A stretch of DNA of 64,000 nucleotides from JACDAN01 sp963842235 (GTDB lineage: Bacteria > Actinomycetota > Thermoleophilia > Gaiellales > Gaiellaceae): the NCBI GenBank assembly GCA_963842235.1, contig CAWJFT010000001.1, forward strand, positions 1,426,001 to 1,490,000, in the 5' to 3' direction. Positions 1 through 7,714 of the stretch are shown here, piece after piece. The translations under genes were made by a program, and so were the position numbers. Each line of letters starts with the position of its first letter. Positions within the stretch are counted from its first letter, which is position 1. The notes under the pieces were generated by a model. The model saw only the letters and a program-made list of their open reading frames with translations, was not told the origin of the DNA and ran no database searches.

Positions 1-2
1 CG

Positions 3-653
3 GCAAGCCTCCAGATCTTCAAGGACGACCCGCTCGTCGCCGTCCCCGGAACGCGGTTTGCCTACTCGAGCTACGGCTTCAACCTGCTCGGGGCAGCAGT
101 CGAGGGAGCCGCCGGCCGGCCGTTTGCGGCTGTCGTCGCGGATACGACCCTCTCGCCGCTCGGGATGACTCGAACGCGTCTCGACGGGGGTGGCCCTCCT
201 CGTGGGAGGGCGCGCTTCTACGAGGTCACGTCGAGGCGGAAGGCGGTCGCTGCGCCTCCCGTCGACCTGAGCAACCGCTACCCCGCCGGCGGCTTCCTTA
301 CCACCGCCGAGGACCTCGCCCGGTTCGGCAGCGGCATAACCGATCCGGCCTTTCTCACGCCGCAGATGCAGGAGCTTCTGTTCAGCTCCCAGAGGACGAC
401 TGGCGGCCAAGCGACTCGATACGGGTTCGGTTTCGAGGTCGGGCAGAGCCCGTTTGGGCCCGTGGCCGGACACACGGGCAACGTCGTGGGCGGCACGGCC
501 TTCCTCTTCCTCCATCCGAGAACCCGTGTCGTCGTTGCGCTCACGACGAACATCGGGTTCGTCACGGCCGCGACCCCGCCGTCCCTCGGCCGCGGCGTCC
601 CTGACCCGCCGCAGCTCGCAGTGCCGTTCATCCGCCGGGTGCTCGCGGGTTGA
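3..653 (+). CDS. Serine hydrolase of the beta-lactamase/transpeptidase-like family, 5' end missing
   Basis: The reading frame is open from base 3, so the gene begins before the window; about 216 residues remain. The visible part carries YSSYGFNLLG, which corresponds to the Tyr-containing second motif of class C beta-lactamase-like hydrolases, then a PLGM segment typical of this family, and HTG (near base 469) as the third active-site motif. The SxxK nucleophile motif lies outside the window. Such proteins hydrolyse small esters, amides or D-Ala peptides; the substrate cannot be told. The 3' end overlaps the convergent gene at 628-1440 by 26 bp. Family call is firm, function is not. Confidence 0.85.
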   Translation, partial: ASLQIFKDDPLVAVPGTRFAYSSYGFNLLGAAVEGAAGRPFAAVVADTTLSPLGMTRTRLDGGGPPRGRARFYEVTSRRKAVAAPPVDLSNRYPAGGFLTTAEDLARFGSGITDPAFLTPQMQELLFSSQRTTGGQATRYGFGFEVGQSPFGPVAGHTGNVVGGTAFLFLHPRTRVVVALTTNIGFVTAATPPSLGRGVPDPPQLAVPFIRRVLAG

Positions 654-1440
654 GCGGGAACGCCTTACGGGCGAGCGCAGGCAACACCTGGGCCGTCACG
701 AGCGTCGGCGTGACCGCGTAGCGACGGCTGTACCGGTAGCTGCCGTCGGGGCGACGGAGCGAGGCCAGAAAGCGAAAAGCAGCCCGCGGCGGCCGCACAT
801 CGGCGGCGATGTACGCCTGGATCGCCCAGGCCGTGGACTGGGCGTCCGGCGCTCTCCCAGCCACGAGGCGGACGCCCCCGTTCGGCGCTGTCAACCGGCG
901 GATGTACGTAAGCCCCCGCCGGATCGATCGTCCGCGGACGCCTGTGGAACGGAGCGCCTGAATCACGGCAGCCGTGTCGTTTGTGTCGGGCGCTCCACGC
1001 GGCACCCACGACCAGCCGCCCGAGCGATGCTGAGCCCGGAGCAGGTATTGCACCGGCCCCTTCCCGGGCTTCTCGAGGGCGAGAACACTCCACGCGGTTG
1101 AGTTGACGAGCGACCCGAGGCGCCCGTCGGGCAGGCGCGCGCGCTCGAGCCGCGCGACGAGCTCCCCAACGTCGGCGCCCGCGACGCGGAGCGCCATGAT
1201 CCGCAACGCGAGATCGGTCGTGTCGTGAATCGCCGCGTCTCGAAGATAGGCCGCCGGCGATCGATCCGCGTGCCGCCCGGCGGAGTGAAGGCCGAGCACG
1301 GCCCACGCGGTCAGCGTCGGATCCGAGCGCGCGCCTGGCTCCGCGAAGCCCCCGTCGGGTTGCTGCCGAGCGCCGAGGTAGTCCGCCGGCGCCGCGGCGA
1401 GGCTCAGGGCCACGAGCGCCACGCCGAGCTTCAGGCCCAC
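628..1440 (-). CDS. Exported alpha/alpha-toroid (prenyltransferase/squalene-oxidase repeat) protein of the B12 operon
   Basis: 270 residues. An N-terminal hydrophobic segment (GLKLGVALVALSLAAAPA) looks like a signal peptide. The rest shows repeated QxxDGGF-like units (QQPDGGFA near residue 27, QHRSGGWSW near 133, further Gly-rich copies near 180 and 240), the signature of the alpha/alpha toroid fold shared by squalene cyclases, prenyltransferase beta subunits and the N-terminal barrel of transcobalamin. No terpene-cyclase DxDD motif is visible, so a binding role is more likely than catalysis. It overlaps the ECF S gene by 10 bp and is the last gene of the riboswitch-led operon. Cobalamin binding is inferred from context. 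Confidence 0.75.
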   Translation of the reverse strand: MGLKLGVALVALSLAAAPADYLGARQQPDGGFAEPGARSDPTLTAWAVLGLHSAGRHADRSPAAYLRDAAIHDTTDLALRIMALRVAGADVGELVARLERARLPDGRLGSLVNSTAWSVLALEKPGKGPVQYLLRAQHRSGGWSWVPRGAPDTNDTAAVIQALRSTGVRGRSIRRGLTYIRRLTAPNGGVRLVAGRAPDAQSTAWAIQAYIAADVRPPRAAFRFLASLRRPDGSYRYSRRYAVTPTLVTAQVLPALARKAFPLNPRAPGG

Positions 1441-2105
1441 ACGACCTCCGTCCGCAGCCGCCGGCCGTAGCGCTCAAGCAGGCGCCGAAGCTCAGGGCCG
1501 ATCGCGACCGCGAAGACGACGTTCCCGACGGCGTGGGCGGCGCTGAACCACACACCGCGCGCATAGACGACCGTCAGGGCCTCCCACGTGTGCGGCCAGA
1601 AGCTGTACCAGTGCCAGAGATCCATTGCGCTGCTGAACGCGAAGCCGAGGACGAAGCACAGGGCGGCGAATGCCCAGCGCCGTCGAATGAGCCGCGCGGC
1701 GAGCGCCCCGACGACGCCACATCCGCCCCACGCGAGCATCTGCCACGGCGTCCAGATCCCCTGCCCGAGATAGAAGTTCGAGACCAGCGCCGCAACGGCG
1801 CCGACCGCGAATCCGACGCGGGCGCCGAGCGCCGCGCCCGCCGCGACGACGATCACGGTGACCGGTTGGACTCCCGGCACGGCGGCGAAGAGGATCCGTC
1901 CGGCTGCCGCCGCGCCGCCCAGCACGGCCACGAGCGCGACCTCCTTCGAAGAGCCGGGGCCCGACTCGAGCCACGCGAAGCCGGTCGCGACGAGCGCCAG
2001 GGCGACGAGGAGAAGCGACAGAGCGGCGTCTCTCGGCGACAGGGCCGCCCAGGCGCCGCCGGCGAACGCGACAGCGGCTCCGGCGACGAGCAACCGCTTA
2101 GACAT
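1431..2105 (-). CDS. ECF transporter S component, probably cobalamin-specific (CbrT-like)
   Basis: 224 residues with about six hydrophobic segments. The PGVQPVT stretch followed by SNFYLGQGIWTPWQMLAWG resembles S components annotated as ECF substrate-binding subunits of the CbrT type. The S subunit binds the vitamin in the membrane and is energised by the T and A subunits encoded immediately upstream. I chose the ATG at 2105 (MSKRLLVAG), which overlaps the ATPase gene by 8 bp; an upstream in-frame ATG would add 51 non-conserved residues inside that gene. The cobalamin assignment rests on the B12 riboswitch at the head of the operon, not on residues. Confidence 0.8.
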   Translation of the reverse strand: MSKRLLVAGAAVAFAGGAWAALSPRDAALSLLLVALALVATGFAWLESGPGSSKEVALVAVLGGAAAAGRILFAAVPGVQPVTVIVVAAGAALGARVGFAVGAVAALVSNFYLGQGIWTPWQMLAWGGCGVVGALAARLIRRRWAFAALCFVLGFAFSSAMDLWHWYSFWPHTWEALTVVYARGVWFSAAHAVGNVVFAVAIGPELRRLLERYGRRLRTEVVWA

Positions 2106-3450
2106 GAGCCGGCTCCCGCGCAGCTCCGAGGGTGACCGAACGATCGGCGACGTCGGCCGCAAAGACCTGATCGTGGGTGACGACGAGCGTCGCCCGGCGA
2201 GCCGCGTTCTCGCGAAGCAGCCGTGCAAGGAGCGCCTTGCGCTCGGGATCGACTCCACGCGTCGGCTCGTCGAGGATCAGGACGTCCGGTTCGGTGACGA
2301 GCACCGCCGCAAGCCCGAGCCGCTCGCGCTCGCCGCTCGAGAGGTCGCGCGGATGCCGCGCGTCGTAGCCGCCGAGGTGCACCAGGTCGAGCGCGCGCCG
2401 CGCCCGCGCGAGGTCGCCGCCGACGCCCAGGGCAACCTCTTCGTCGACGCGCTCGCAGACCAGGTACCGCCCCGGATCCTGCGAGAGGTAGGCGGCGCGA
2501 CCCCGTAGCTGCACCTCGCCGCCGGCCGGCTCGAGCAGCTCGGCGGCGAGCTTCGCCAGCGTCGTCTTCCCCGAGCCGTTGGGGCCGACCAGCGCGACGA
2601 TCTCCCCACGCCGGAGAGCGAGGCTCGCCGGCCCCACCGCATGCCGGTCGCCGTAGGCGTACGACACATGCTCCAGACGGACGAGCGGCTCGCCCGACCC
2701 GACATCCTCTTCGCCGGTGAGGACACGGAACTGCGGCAGATATGCGGGCCGGTGCTCAGCCAACCACTCGAGCGCCTCGCGTCGCGGCGCGTCGAGGAGC
2801 AGCCGACCGCCCTCGAGGAAGAGCACGCGGTCGCACCGCTCGAGTGCCAGCGTCGGGCGCTGCTCGGACAGGACGACCGTCCGCCCCGAGCCGGCGACGT
2901 CGAGGATCTCCTCCGCGCCCTCGGGGTCGAGCTGCGAGGTCGGCTCGTCGAGCAGGAGCAGCAACGGGTCGAGCGCAAGCGCCGACGCGATCGATACGCG
3001 CTGCAGCTCCCCGGCGGAGAGCTCCTGCGTGCGCCGTTCGAGCAGGTGCCCGGCACCGACGGAATCGAGCGCCGCCGCCGCCCTGGGCTGGATCTCGTAG
3101 GGCGGCGCGCCCAGGTTCTCCAGCCCGAAGGCGACCTCGGCGTCCACCCGCGTGAGGACGACCTGATCCTCGGGATCCTGGAAGACGCTTGCAACCGTTC
3201 CTGCCAGCTCGGCCGGCCGGGCGCGCCGAGTATCGATCGAGCCGACCTCGACACGCCCCGAGAAGACACCGCCGTGGAAGTGCGGGACGAGCCCCGCGAG
3301 CGCGCGTAGGAGCGTCGACTTCCCCCCGCCCGAGGGGCCGAGCAGACAGACGACCTCGCCGGCTCGAAGCTCCAGCGAAACGGAGTCGAGCGCCGGCCGA
3401 TCCGAGCTCGGATAGCGGTACGTCAGCTGCCGGATGCGCGCTACAGCCAC
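2098..3450 (-). CDS. ECF transporter ATPase, two ABC domains fused (EcfA1A2)
   Basis: 450 residues with two complete ABC ATPase domains. Domain 1: Walker A GPSGGGKS near residue 38, signature LSAGELQR, Walker B LLLLDEPTSQLDP. Domain 2: Walker A GPNGSGKT near residue 288, signature LSSGERERLGL, Walker B VLILDEPTRGVDP. Both halves keep the catalytic Glu. Fusions of the two ATPases occur in ECF systems. Start: GTG at 3450, seven bases after GGGAG and overlapping the T-subunit stop by 10 bp; the longer start would run a further 21 codons inside the T gene. Supplies ATP-driven energy to the T/S membrane complex. Confidence 0.92.
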   Translation of the reverse strand: MAVARIRQLTYRYPSSDRPALDSVSLELRAGEVVCLLGPSGGGKSTLLRALAGLVPHFHGGVFSGRVEVGSIDTRRARPAELAGTVASVFQDPEDQVVLTRVDAEVAFGLENLGAPPYEIQPRAAAALDSVGAGHLLERRTQELSAGELQRVSIASALALDPLLLLLDEPTSQLDPEGAEEILDVAGSGRTVVLSEQRPTLALERCDRVLFLEGGRLLLDAPRREALEWLAEHRPAYLPQFRVLTGEEDVGSGEPLVRLEHVSYAYGDRHAVGPASLALRRGEIVALVGPNGSGKTTLAKLAAELLEPAGGEVQLRGRAAYLSQDPGRYLVCERVDEEVALGVGGDLARARRALDLVHLGGYDARHPRDLSSGERERLGLAAVLVTEPDVLILDEPTRGVDPERKALLARLLRENAARRATLVVTHDQVFAADVADRSVTLGAAREPAHV

Positions 3451-4139
3451 AGCACCGCTCCCAGGACGAGCAGGAGGCCGGCGAGGACCGCCGCTCGCTC
3501 CACCAAGCTCCACGGCGGCCGCGGGATGCGCGTCCGCCCCGGCCGCCCGAAGCCACGAGCCTCCATCGACTCGGCGAGGTTGAGCGAGCGCTCCAGCGAG
3601 CCGGCGAGGAGCGGCGAGAGCAGGCGGGCGCGTCCGCGGAGCCCTTCCACGACGACGGCCCGCCCACGCAGCGCCTCGACCATTCCCGCCGCATCCCGCT
3701 CGAGCGACGGCACGAGCCGCGTCGCGAGCGCGACGGCGAGCACGGAGTGCCGGAGCCGTCCCGCTGCCTGGAGCAGCCGGTCGTGGTCGAGCAGCAGCGC
3801 GTAGGCCGCGAAGGCGAGACCGACGGCCGCCAGGCGCAACGCCTGGAAAAGGGCGTAACGGAGCTCGTCGTCAGTGACGTCGAGCCGGCCGAGCACCGGC
3901 ACCGAGGGGCCTTCCCAGAGGACGGCCCCGCCGTAGCTCCCGAGCAGCGGGCTGAGCAGGAACAGGAAGGCGGCGGACACGAGCGTCCCGACGAGATATG
4001 GCCAGCGCCGTCGTCGCGGAGCCCGCAGGCAGACGACGAGCAGCAGCACCGTGATCGCGGCGACGGTGACCGTGCGGTCAGCAAGGAGCGCCGCAGCGGC
4101 CAGGCAGGCGAGCAGCGCCAGCGCAGGAACGGCGCTCAT
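3441..4139 (-). CDS. ECF transporter transmembrane T component
   Basis: 232 residues, five or so membrane helices, with a cytoplasmic segment holding two Ala/Arg-Gly coupling motifs (EALRGRAVVVEG and SMEARGFG) that in EcfT/CbiQ proteins dock into grooves of the two ATPases. It begins with ATG overlapping the stop of the upstream lipoprotein gene (ATGA) and ends 10 bp inside the ATPase gene, so the genes are translationally coupled. Its position among A and S genes of one operon suggests a dedicated rather than shared ECF module. Confidence 0.88.
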   Translation of the reverse strand: MSAVPALALLACLAAAALLADRTVTVAAITVLLLVVCLRAPRRRRWPYLVGTLVSAAFLFLLSPLLGSYGGAVLWEGPSVPVLGRLDVTDDELRYALFQALRLAAVGLAFAAYALLLDHDRLLQAAGRLRHSVLAVALATRLVPSLERDAAGMVEALRGRAVVVEGLRGRARLLSPLLAGSLERSLNLAESMEARGFGRPGRTRIPRPPWSLVERAAVLAGLLLVLGAVLWL

Positions 4140-4810
4140 GGGATCGAGTACCGGAACCGGGCAAACGCCGGGTCGCGCGCGAGGCGCCCGGCGATCTTCC
4201 GTCCGACGTAGAAGGTGACCGGGTCGCCGGCGGCGCCCGAGAGCCGGCCACGGAGGGCTGACCCGGCAACGAGCACGAGGACGTTCGCCCCGTCGCGCCG
4301 ACCGTTGAGCCGGCCACCCACCAGACCGGCGATTCGCCGGGCGAGCGGGCCGGGGCGGGCGACGACGACGGCCGACCGCCGCTTCCCCCCGTAGCCGTGG
4401 AGGAACGGCTCCGGGAACGCCCCCACGGCGACCGGCACGCGCATCTCCTCGGCCCAGGAGCGGTAGTCGAACCAGACGACGTCTCCGGCGTGGAGGCGGT
4501 AGTCGGCGGCGCCGATGTCCGCCTCGTAGCCGTTGACGAAGTAGAACCAGTCGCGTTGGTCGCCGATGCTGCCCTTGATCCCGTCGATCGCCTGGACGAA
4601 CCGGCCGCCGTAGCGGGTGTCGACGTCAGCCTCGCGCCGCAGAGCCTCCATCGCGCTGATGCCCGCCGGAACCTCCGCCGTCTTGACGACCTCCGCGCCG
4701 CGGTCGCGGGTGATCCAGAGCGACGCCCGGCCCTCGCCGGCCTGCTCCTGCCCGCAGCCGGCGAGTACGCCGAGCGCGAGCAGGAGAACTGCGACCGCGC
4801 GGAGCGTCAA
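4136..4810 (-). CDS. DUF4430-domain lipoprotein (transcobalamin C-domain-like)
   Basis: 224 residues if started at the TTG at 4810, whose TTGA overlaps the stop of the upstream gene. That start gives a lipoprotein signal peptide with lipobox LAGC (TLRAVAVLLLALGVLAGC), so the protein should be anchored outside the membrane. Residues about 30-120 match the DUF4430 pattern: WFYFVNGYEADIGAADY followed by HAGDVVWFDYRSW. DUF4430 is the family of the C-terminal domain of transcobalamin and intrinsic factor. The remaining C-terminal half is not recognised. Likely role: surface cobalamin binding handing over to the ECF S subunit (inference). Confidence 0.8.
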   Translation of the reverse strand: MTLRAVAVLLLALGVLAGCGQEQAGEGRASLWITRDRGAEVVKTAEVPAGISAMEALRREADVDTRYGGRFVQAIDGIKGSIGDQRDWFYFVNGYEADIGAADYRLHAGDVVWFDYRSWAEEMRVPVAVGAFPEPFLHGYGGKRRSAVVVARPGPLARRIAGLVGGRLNGRRDGANVLVLVAGSALRGRLSGAAGDPVTFYVGRKIAGRLARDPAFARFRYSIP

Positions 4811-5403
4811 CGCAGCGCGTTCGAGCGAACGGCGCCGGCCATCGTCGCGCGGACGAGACCCGTGTGCCGGCCGACGCACGCTCGCCCGGCGCGCGTGCGG
4901 GCTCGGCGGCCGTCGACCACGAGGACGGCGCCCGAGGCCGCGTTGTCGCGGCCTGCGTCGTTCTCCGAGACGACCCGGTAGCAGTTTCGGCCGGTGCGGG
5001 TCAGAAGCAGCGTGGGCGGCCCGCCGGTCGGGCCGAACGTGGCCCAGTACCAGAGGACGCGATCACCCGGGCGCAGCGGCACCTTGTCGGCACCGACGGG
5101 CGGCGATACGCCGTTCACCTTGAAGGCCCAGCCGGCCGAGCCGCCGCCGGCATACCGGCCGATCTGATCGACGTACGGGCCGAAACCCGTCACCGCGACG
5201 TGGTAGTAGAACTCGCCGCGCAGGCTGGCGGCCTCGAGCGCCTGGAGCGCGTTCGTGCCGCCCTCGAAGCGCTTCTCGAGCGACCCGAAGATCGGCTGGG
5301 TCTTGCCTTCGACGCGAACCGAGACGCCGGCGCCGAGCGCCGACGACGCCGCGACCATGGACAGCACGACGAGTGTTGCGAGTGTGAGGAGTGATCTCCG
5401 CAC
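4807..5403 (-). CDS. Secreted DUF4430-domain protein, first gene of the B12-riboswitch operon
   Basis: 198 residues from a GTG at 5403 that follows a strong ribosome binding site (GGAAGGAGG); upstream in-frame ATGs fall inside the riboswitch and are rejected. A signal peptide (RRSLLTLATLVVLSMVAASS) precedes a DUF4430 domain: a Thr-Asn-Ala-Leu-Gln-Ala-Leu helix, YVDQIGRYAGG, GWAFKVNGV, and GDRVLWYWATF. The C-terminal 60 residues contain three Cys (NCYRV, GRACVG) and are not recognised. The gene sits about 35 bp after the cobalamin riboswitch and overlaps the next gene by 4 bp. Probably a secreted or periplasm-like cobalamin-binding partner. Confidence 0.8.
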   Translation of the reverse strand: MRRSLLTLATLVVLSMVAASSALGAGVSVRVEGKTQPIFGSLEKRFEGGTNALQALEAASLRGEFYYHVAVTGFGPYVDQIGRYAGGGSAGWAFKVNGVSPPVGADKVPLRPGDRVLWYWATFGPTGGPPTLLLTRTGRNCYRVVSENDAGRDNAASGAVLVVDGRRARTRAGRACVGRHTGLVRATMAGAVRSNALR

Positions 5404-5435
5404 GAATCCTCCTTCCGCGAGGGGTTCGAATGCCA

Positions 5436-5578
5436 GGCGGGCGGCAGGTCTTCTGACTCGGGGCTCCCTCTCTCGCCGCCTTCCCGGCCGAGGGCCAGTG
5501 GCATTCCGGCGGAGAGCGTCTCCCCTCACAGCGGCGGGACCGTCCCGGATTCGCACCGGATTCCCTCACCGCTCGCCT
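5436..5578 (-). promoter_or_regulatory. Cobalamin (B12) riboswitch
   Basis: Read on the minus strand, the region contains the conserved elements of the B12 riboswitch in order: GGGAATCCGGTGCGAATCC, GGTCCCGCCGCTGTGA, the B12-box GGAATGCCACTGG, GGGAAGGCGG, and the 3' block AGTCAGAAGACCTGCC. It ends about 35 bases before the GTG of the first DUF4430 gene, whose GGAAGGAGG lies just downstream. I see no terminator with a U-run in between, so control is probably translational: ligand-bound RNA would hide the ribosome binding site and switch the importer operon off when B12 is plentiful. Confidence 0.95.
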
Positions 5579-5591
5579 TTTCTCTCCCGCC

Positions 5592-5598
5592 TATTATG
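5592..5598. promoter_or_regulatory. Candidate back-to-back -10 elements
   Basis: The 7 bases read TATTAT on the plus strand, ending 8 bp before the VanZ GTG, and CATAAT on the minus strand, about 15 bp before the first conserved riboswitch base. Both resemble -10 hexamers, so one AT-rich patch in a GC-rich intergenic region may serve both directions. I see no convincing -35 box for either. Confidence 0.35.
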
Positions 5599-5605
5599 GC
5601 GCGCC

Positions 5606-5938
5606 GTGACGCGCGTCGTCTCACTCTGGCTGCCGGTCGTCGCGTGGGCGGCGGTCATCTTCGCGCTCTCGTCGGTCCCGAATCTCGGCACCGGCCTCGG
5701 CGGCTGGGACCTCGCGCTCCGCAAGCTCGCCCACACTGGGGAGTACGCGCTGCTCGGTCTCCTGCTCGTTCGGGCGCTCGGTCGTCAATACCTCGCACTC
5801 GTGCTGGGGATCGCCTACGCCGTCACGGATGAGCTCCACCAGCACTTCATCTCGGGCCGCACGGGAGCGCCGGTCGACGTTGCGATCGACTCGCTCGGCA
5901 TAGCCCTCGGCGTGCTCCTGGGACGCTGGTGGCTCTGA
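5606..5938 (+). CDS. VanZ-like membrane protein
   Basis: 110 residues starting at GTG 5606, directly after a TATTAT -10-like element with no ribosome binding site, so the mRNA may be leaderless. Motifs typical of VanZ-like proteins are present: KLAHTGEYALLGLLL in the second helix and DELHQHFISGRTGAPVDVA followed by DSLG near the C-terminus. About four membrane helices. VanZ-family proteins are linked to glycopeptide susceptibility in enterococci, but most homologues are uncharacterised. It overlaps the HAD gene by 10 bp. Confidence 0.85.
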   Translation: MTRVVSLWLPVVAWAAVIFALSSVPNLGTGLGGWDLALRKLAHTGEYALLGLLLVRALGRQYLALVLGIAYAVTDELHQHFISGRTGAPVDVAIDSLGIALGVLLGRWWL

Positions 5939-6408
5939 AGCTCGCGCTGGACCTGGACGGCGTGCTCGGCGACACGCGCCGGTTGTGGGCCGACTGGCTC
6001 GACGACGCCGCGCGGCGGTTCCGGTCGATCGCGGAGCTCGATCTCGAGTCGCTTCCCGCCGATCGAGCCGGGGCTGCCGAGGAGCTCGACCGATGGGCCG
6101 ATCGAGGCATCGGCGACTGGCGGATCGCGCTCGAGCGCTTCGCCGAGGACCGCGCGCCGGTCTACCTCCGCCCGGACGCGGAGATCAGCGCCCGCCTCCG
6201 AGAACTGGCGGGTGCCGGGGCGACCCTCGGCGTCTTCACCGACGCGCCGGAGCCGCTCGCACGCATCGCACTGTCGCAGCTCGGCGCCGCAAGGCGGGTC
6301 GATCTGGTGGAGGCCGGCGCCGGGGCGCTCGAGCGGCTGCTGGAACGACTCGGGCCGGGCGCTGTTGTCGTCGGCTCACGCGACGACCTCCGCCGACTCC
6401 CCGGCTAG
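5929..6408 (+). CDS. HAD-family hydrolase
   Basis: 159 residues from GTG 5929, overlapping the VanZ gene by 10 bp. HAD motif I is clear at the N-terminus (LDLDGVLGDT, nucleophile Asp plus acid/base Asp). Motif II is probably GVFTDAPE near residue 105 (Thr), and VVVGSRDD near residue 149 fits the acidic motif IV in a weak form. The protein is short for HAD phosphatases, with a small cap. Substrate unknown; probably a phosphatase. Confidence 0.75.
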   Translation: MALKLALDLDGVLGDTRRLWADWLDDAARRFRSIAELDLESLPADRAGAAEELDRWADRGIGDWRIALERFAEDRAPVYLRPDAEISARLRELAGAGATLGVFTDAPEPLARIALSQLGAARRVDLVEAGAGALERLLERLGPGAVVVGSRDDLRRLPG

Positions 6409-6419
6409 CATCCAGGGCG

Positions 6420-6644
6420 ATGGATGGGCCCAAGGACGTCGGTGACCGCCAGCTCGACGCGCTGCTGGAACGCCTCGACCGCCTGACCGCGGAGGTGCGA
6501 GGTCTCAACCGGCGGCTCGACAGCGGTGAGAACCTGGCGCCGGTCGTCCGCGAGCTGGCGCTTCTGAACGAGTCGCTTCAGGCGCTGGCGTACGCGGCAC
6601 TTGGCCAGCAGGGCCCGCATGTGCGCCGCCGGCGCGCGGGCTAG
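6420..6644 (+). CDS. Small coiled-coil protein of unknown function
   Basis: 74 residues from ATG 6420, 11 bp after the HAD gene. The sequence is a single amphipathic heptad pattern (LDALLERLDRLTAEVRGLNR, then a second Leu-rich helix) with a basic C-terminus (HVRRRRAG), consistent with a short coiled coil. No family recognised. It is co-directional with VanZ and HAD and its last 4 bp overlap the convergent sugar dehydrogenase gene. Real-gene status is supported by codon pattern and position only. Confidence 0.6.
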   Translation: MDGPKDVGDRQLDALLERLDRLTAEVRGLNRRLDSGENLAPVVRELALLNESLQALAYAALGQQGPHVRRRRAG

Positions 6645-7714
6645 CGAGCGACCAGCTTGTAGAGCTGCCCGCCGAGCGTGACGGCGTACAGTTCGCCGCG
6701 CCCGTCCTCGCCGAACGAGGAAAGCCCGGGCAGCCGGAACGACTCCTTGCGGGCGCTGCGCGCTCGCCCGCCGACCACACGGAGCGACCAGACCTCGCCG
6801 CTGCAGTTGTCCCCATAGAAGTAGCGCCCGCTGGCAGCCGGAACGGCACTGCCGCGGTAGACGAAGCCGCCGGTGACGGCGCACGGCTCTCCGTCGAGCG
6901 AGTAGACGGCGATCGGGAAGACCAGCCGCCCCTGTGGGTTCGGCTGCTTGCTCTCGAAGCGCGAGCGTCCTTCGTAGACGTCCCAGCCGTAGTTCTCGAG
7001 GCCCGGGCTTCGGCGCGGGGTGAAGTCGACCTCTTCCCAGGAGTTCTGCCCCACGTCGCCGATGTAGAGATCGCCTGTCCGGCGGTCGAACGAGAACCGC
7101 CAGGGGTTGCGCAGCCCGTAGCCGACGGTCTGCCAGCGGGCCCCGCGCCGGTCGACATTGATCGCGAGCAGCTTCCCGAACCGAGACCCGAGGTTCTGAG
7201 CCCGGTTTTCAGGATCGCCGCCGGAGCCACCGTCTCCCATCCCCACGTAGAGCCGGCCGTCGGGCCCGAACATCAGCTGCCCGCCGTTGTGGTTCGAATA
7301 CGGATCGGGAACGTTGAGGAGCGTTCGCACGGGACGTGCGCCTCGGTACTCGACGACGCGGTTGGCCGGAGCCGTGTAGTAGACGAAGTACCGCCTGTTC
7401 TTCGCGTAGCGCGGATGGAATGCGACCGAGAGCAGGCCCTGCTCGCCGCAACAGACGACCTGCGAGCGCACGTCGAGCAGCGTCCCCGTGATGCGGCCGT
7501 TCTGGACGATCCGGATCCGGCCGGTCTGCTCCGTGACGTAGAGGCGTTTCGTCTCTCCACGGGGCGTGGTGACATGGACGGGAGAGTCGAGACCAGACGC
7601 GACCTGCACGAACCGGTAGCCCGCAGGCGCCGCAGGAGCGGAGTCGTTCGACCCTCCGCCGCAGCCGGCCAGCGCCGCGGCGAGTGCGAGCAGACAGACG
7701 AGCCGCGTTCTCAA
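6641..7714 (-). CDS. PQQ-dependent sugar dehydrogenase family lipoprotein (GSDH/YliI type)
   Basis: 357 residues from a TTG whose TTGA overlaps the stop of the TrkA gene. Lipobox LAGC lies at residues 15-18, so it is exported and lipid-anchored. The six-bladed propeller family motifs are present: GLLSVAFHPRYAKN, NHNGGQLMFGPDGRLYVGMG, NPWRFSFDRRTGDLYIGDVG, and YFYGDNCSGEVWSL. Soluble aldose sugar dehydrogenases of this family oxidise sugars with PQQ; no PQQ biosynthesis genes are in the window, and many actinobacterial members have no proven cofactor. Co-transcribed with the K+-related genes upstream. Confidence 0.88.
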   Translation of the reverse strand: MRTRLVCLLALAAALAGCGGGSNDSAPAAPAGYRFVQVASGLDSPVHVTTPRGETKRLYVTEQTGRIRIVQNGRITGTLLDVRSQVVCCGEQGLLSVAFHPRYAKNRRYFVYYTAPANRVVEYRGARPVRTLLNVPDPYSNHNGGQLMFGPDGRLYVGMGDGGSGGDPENRAQNLGSRFGKLLAINVDRRGARWQTVGYGLRNPWRFSFDRRTGDLYIGDVGQNSWEEVDFTPRRSPGLENYGWDVYEGRSRFESKQPNPQGRLVFPIAVYSLDGEPCAVTGGFVYRGSAVPAASGRYFYGDNCSGEVWSLRVVGGRARSARKESFRLPGLSSFGEDGRGELYAVTLGGQLYKLVAR

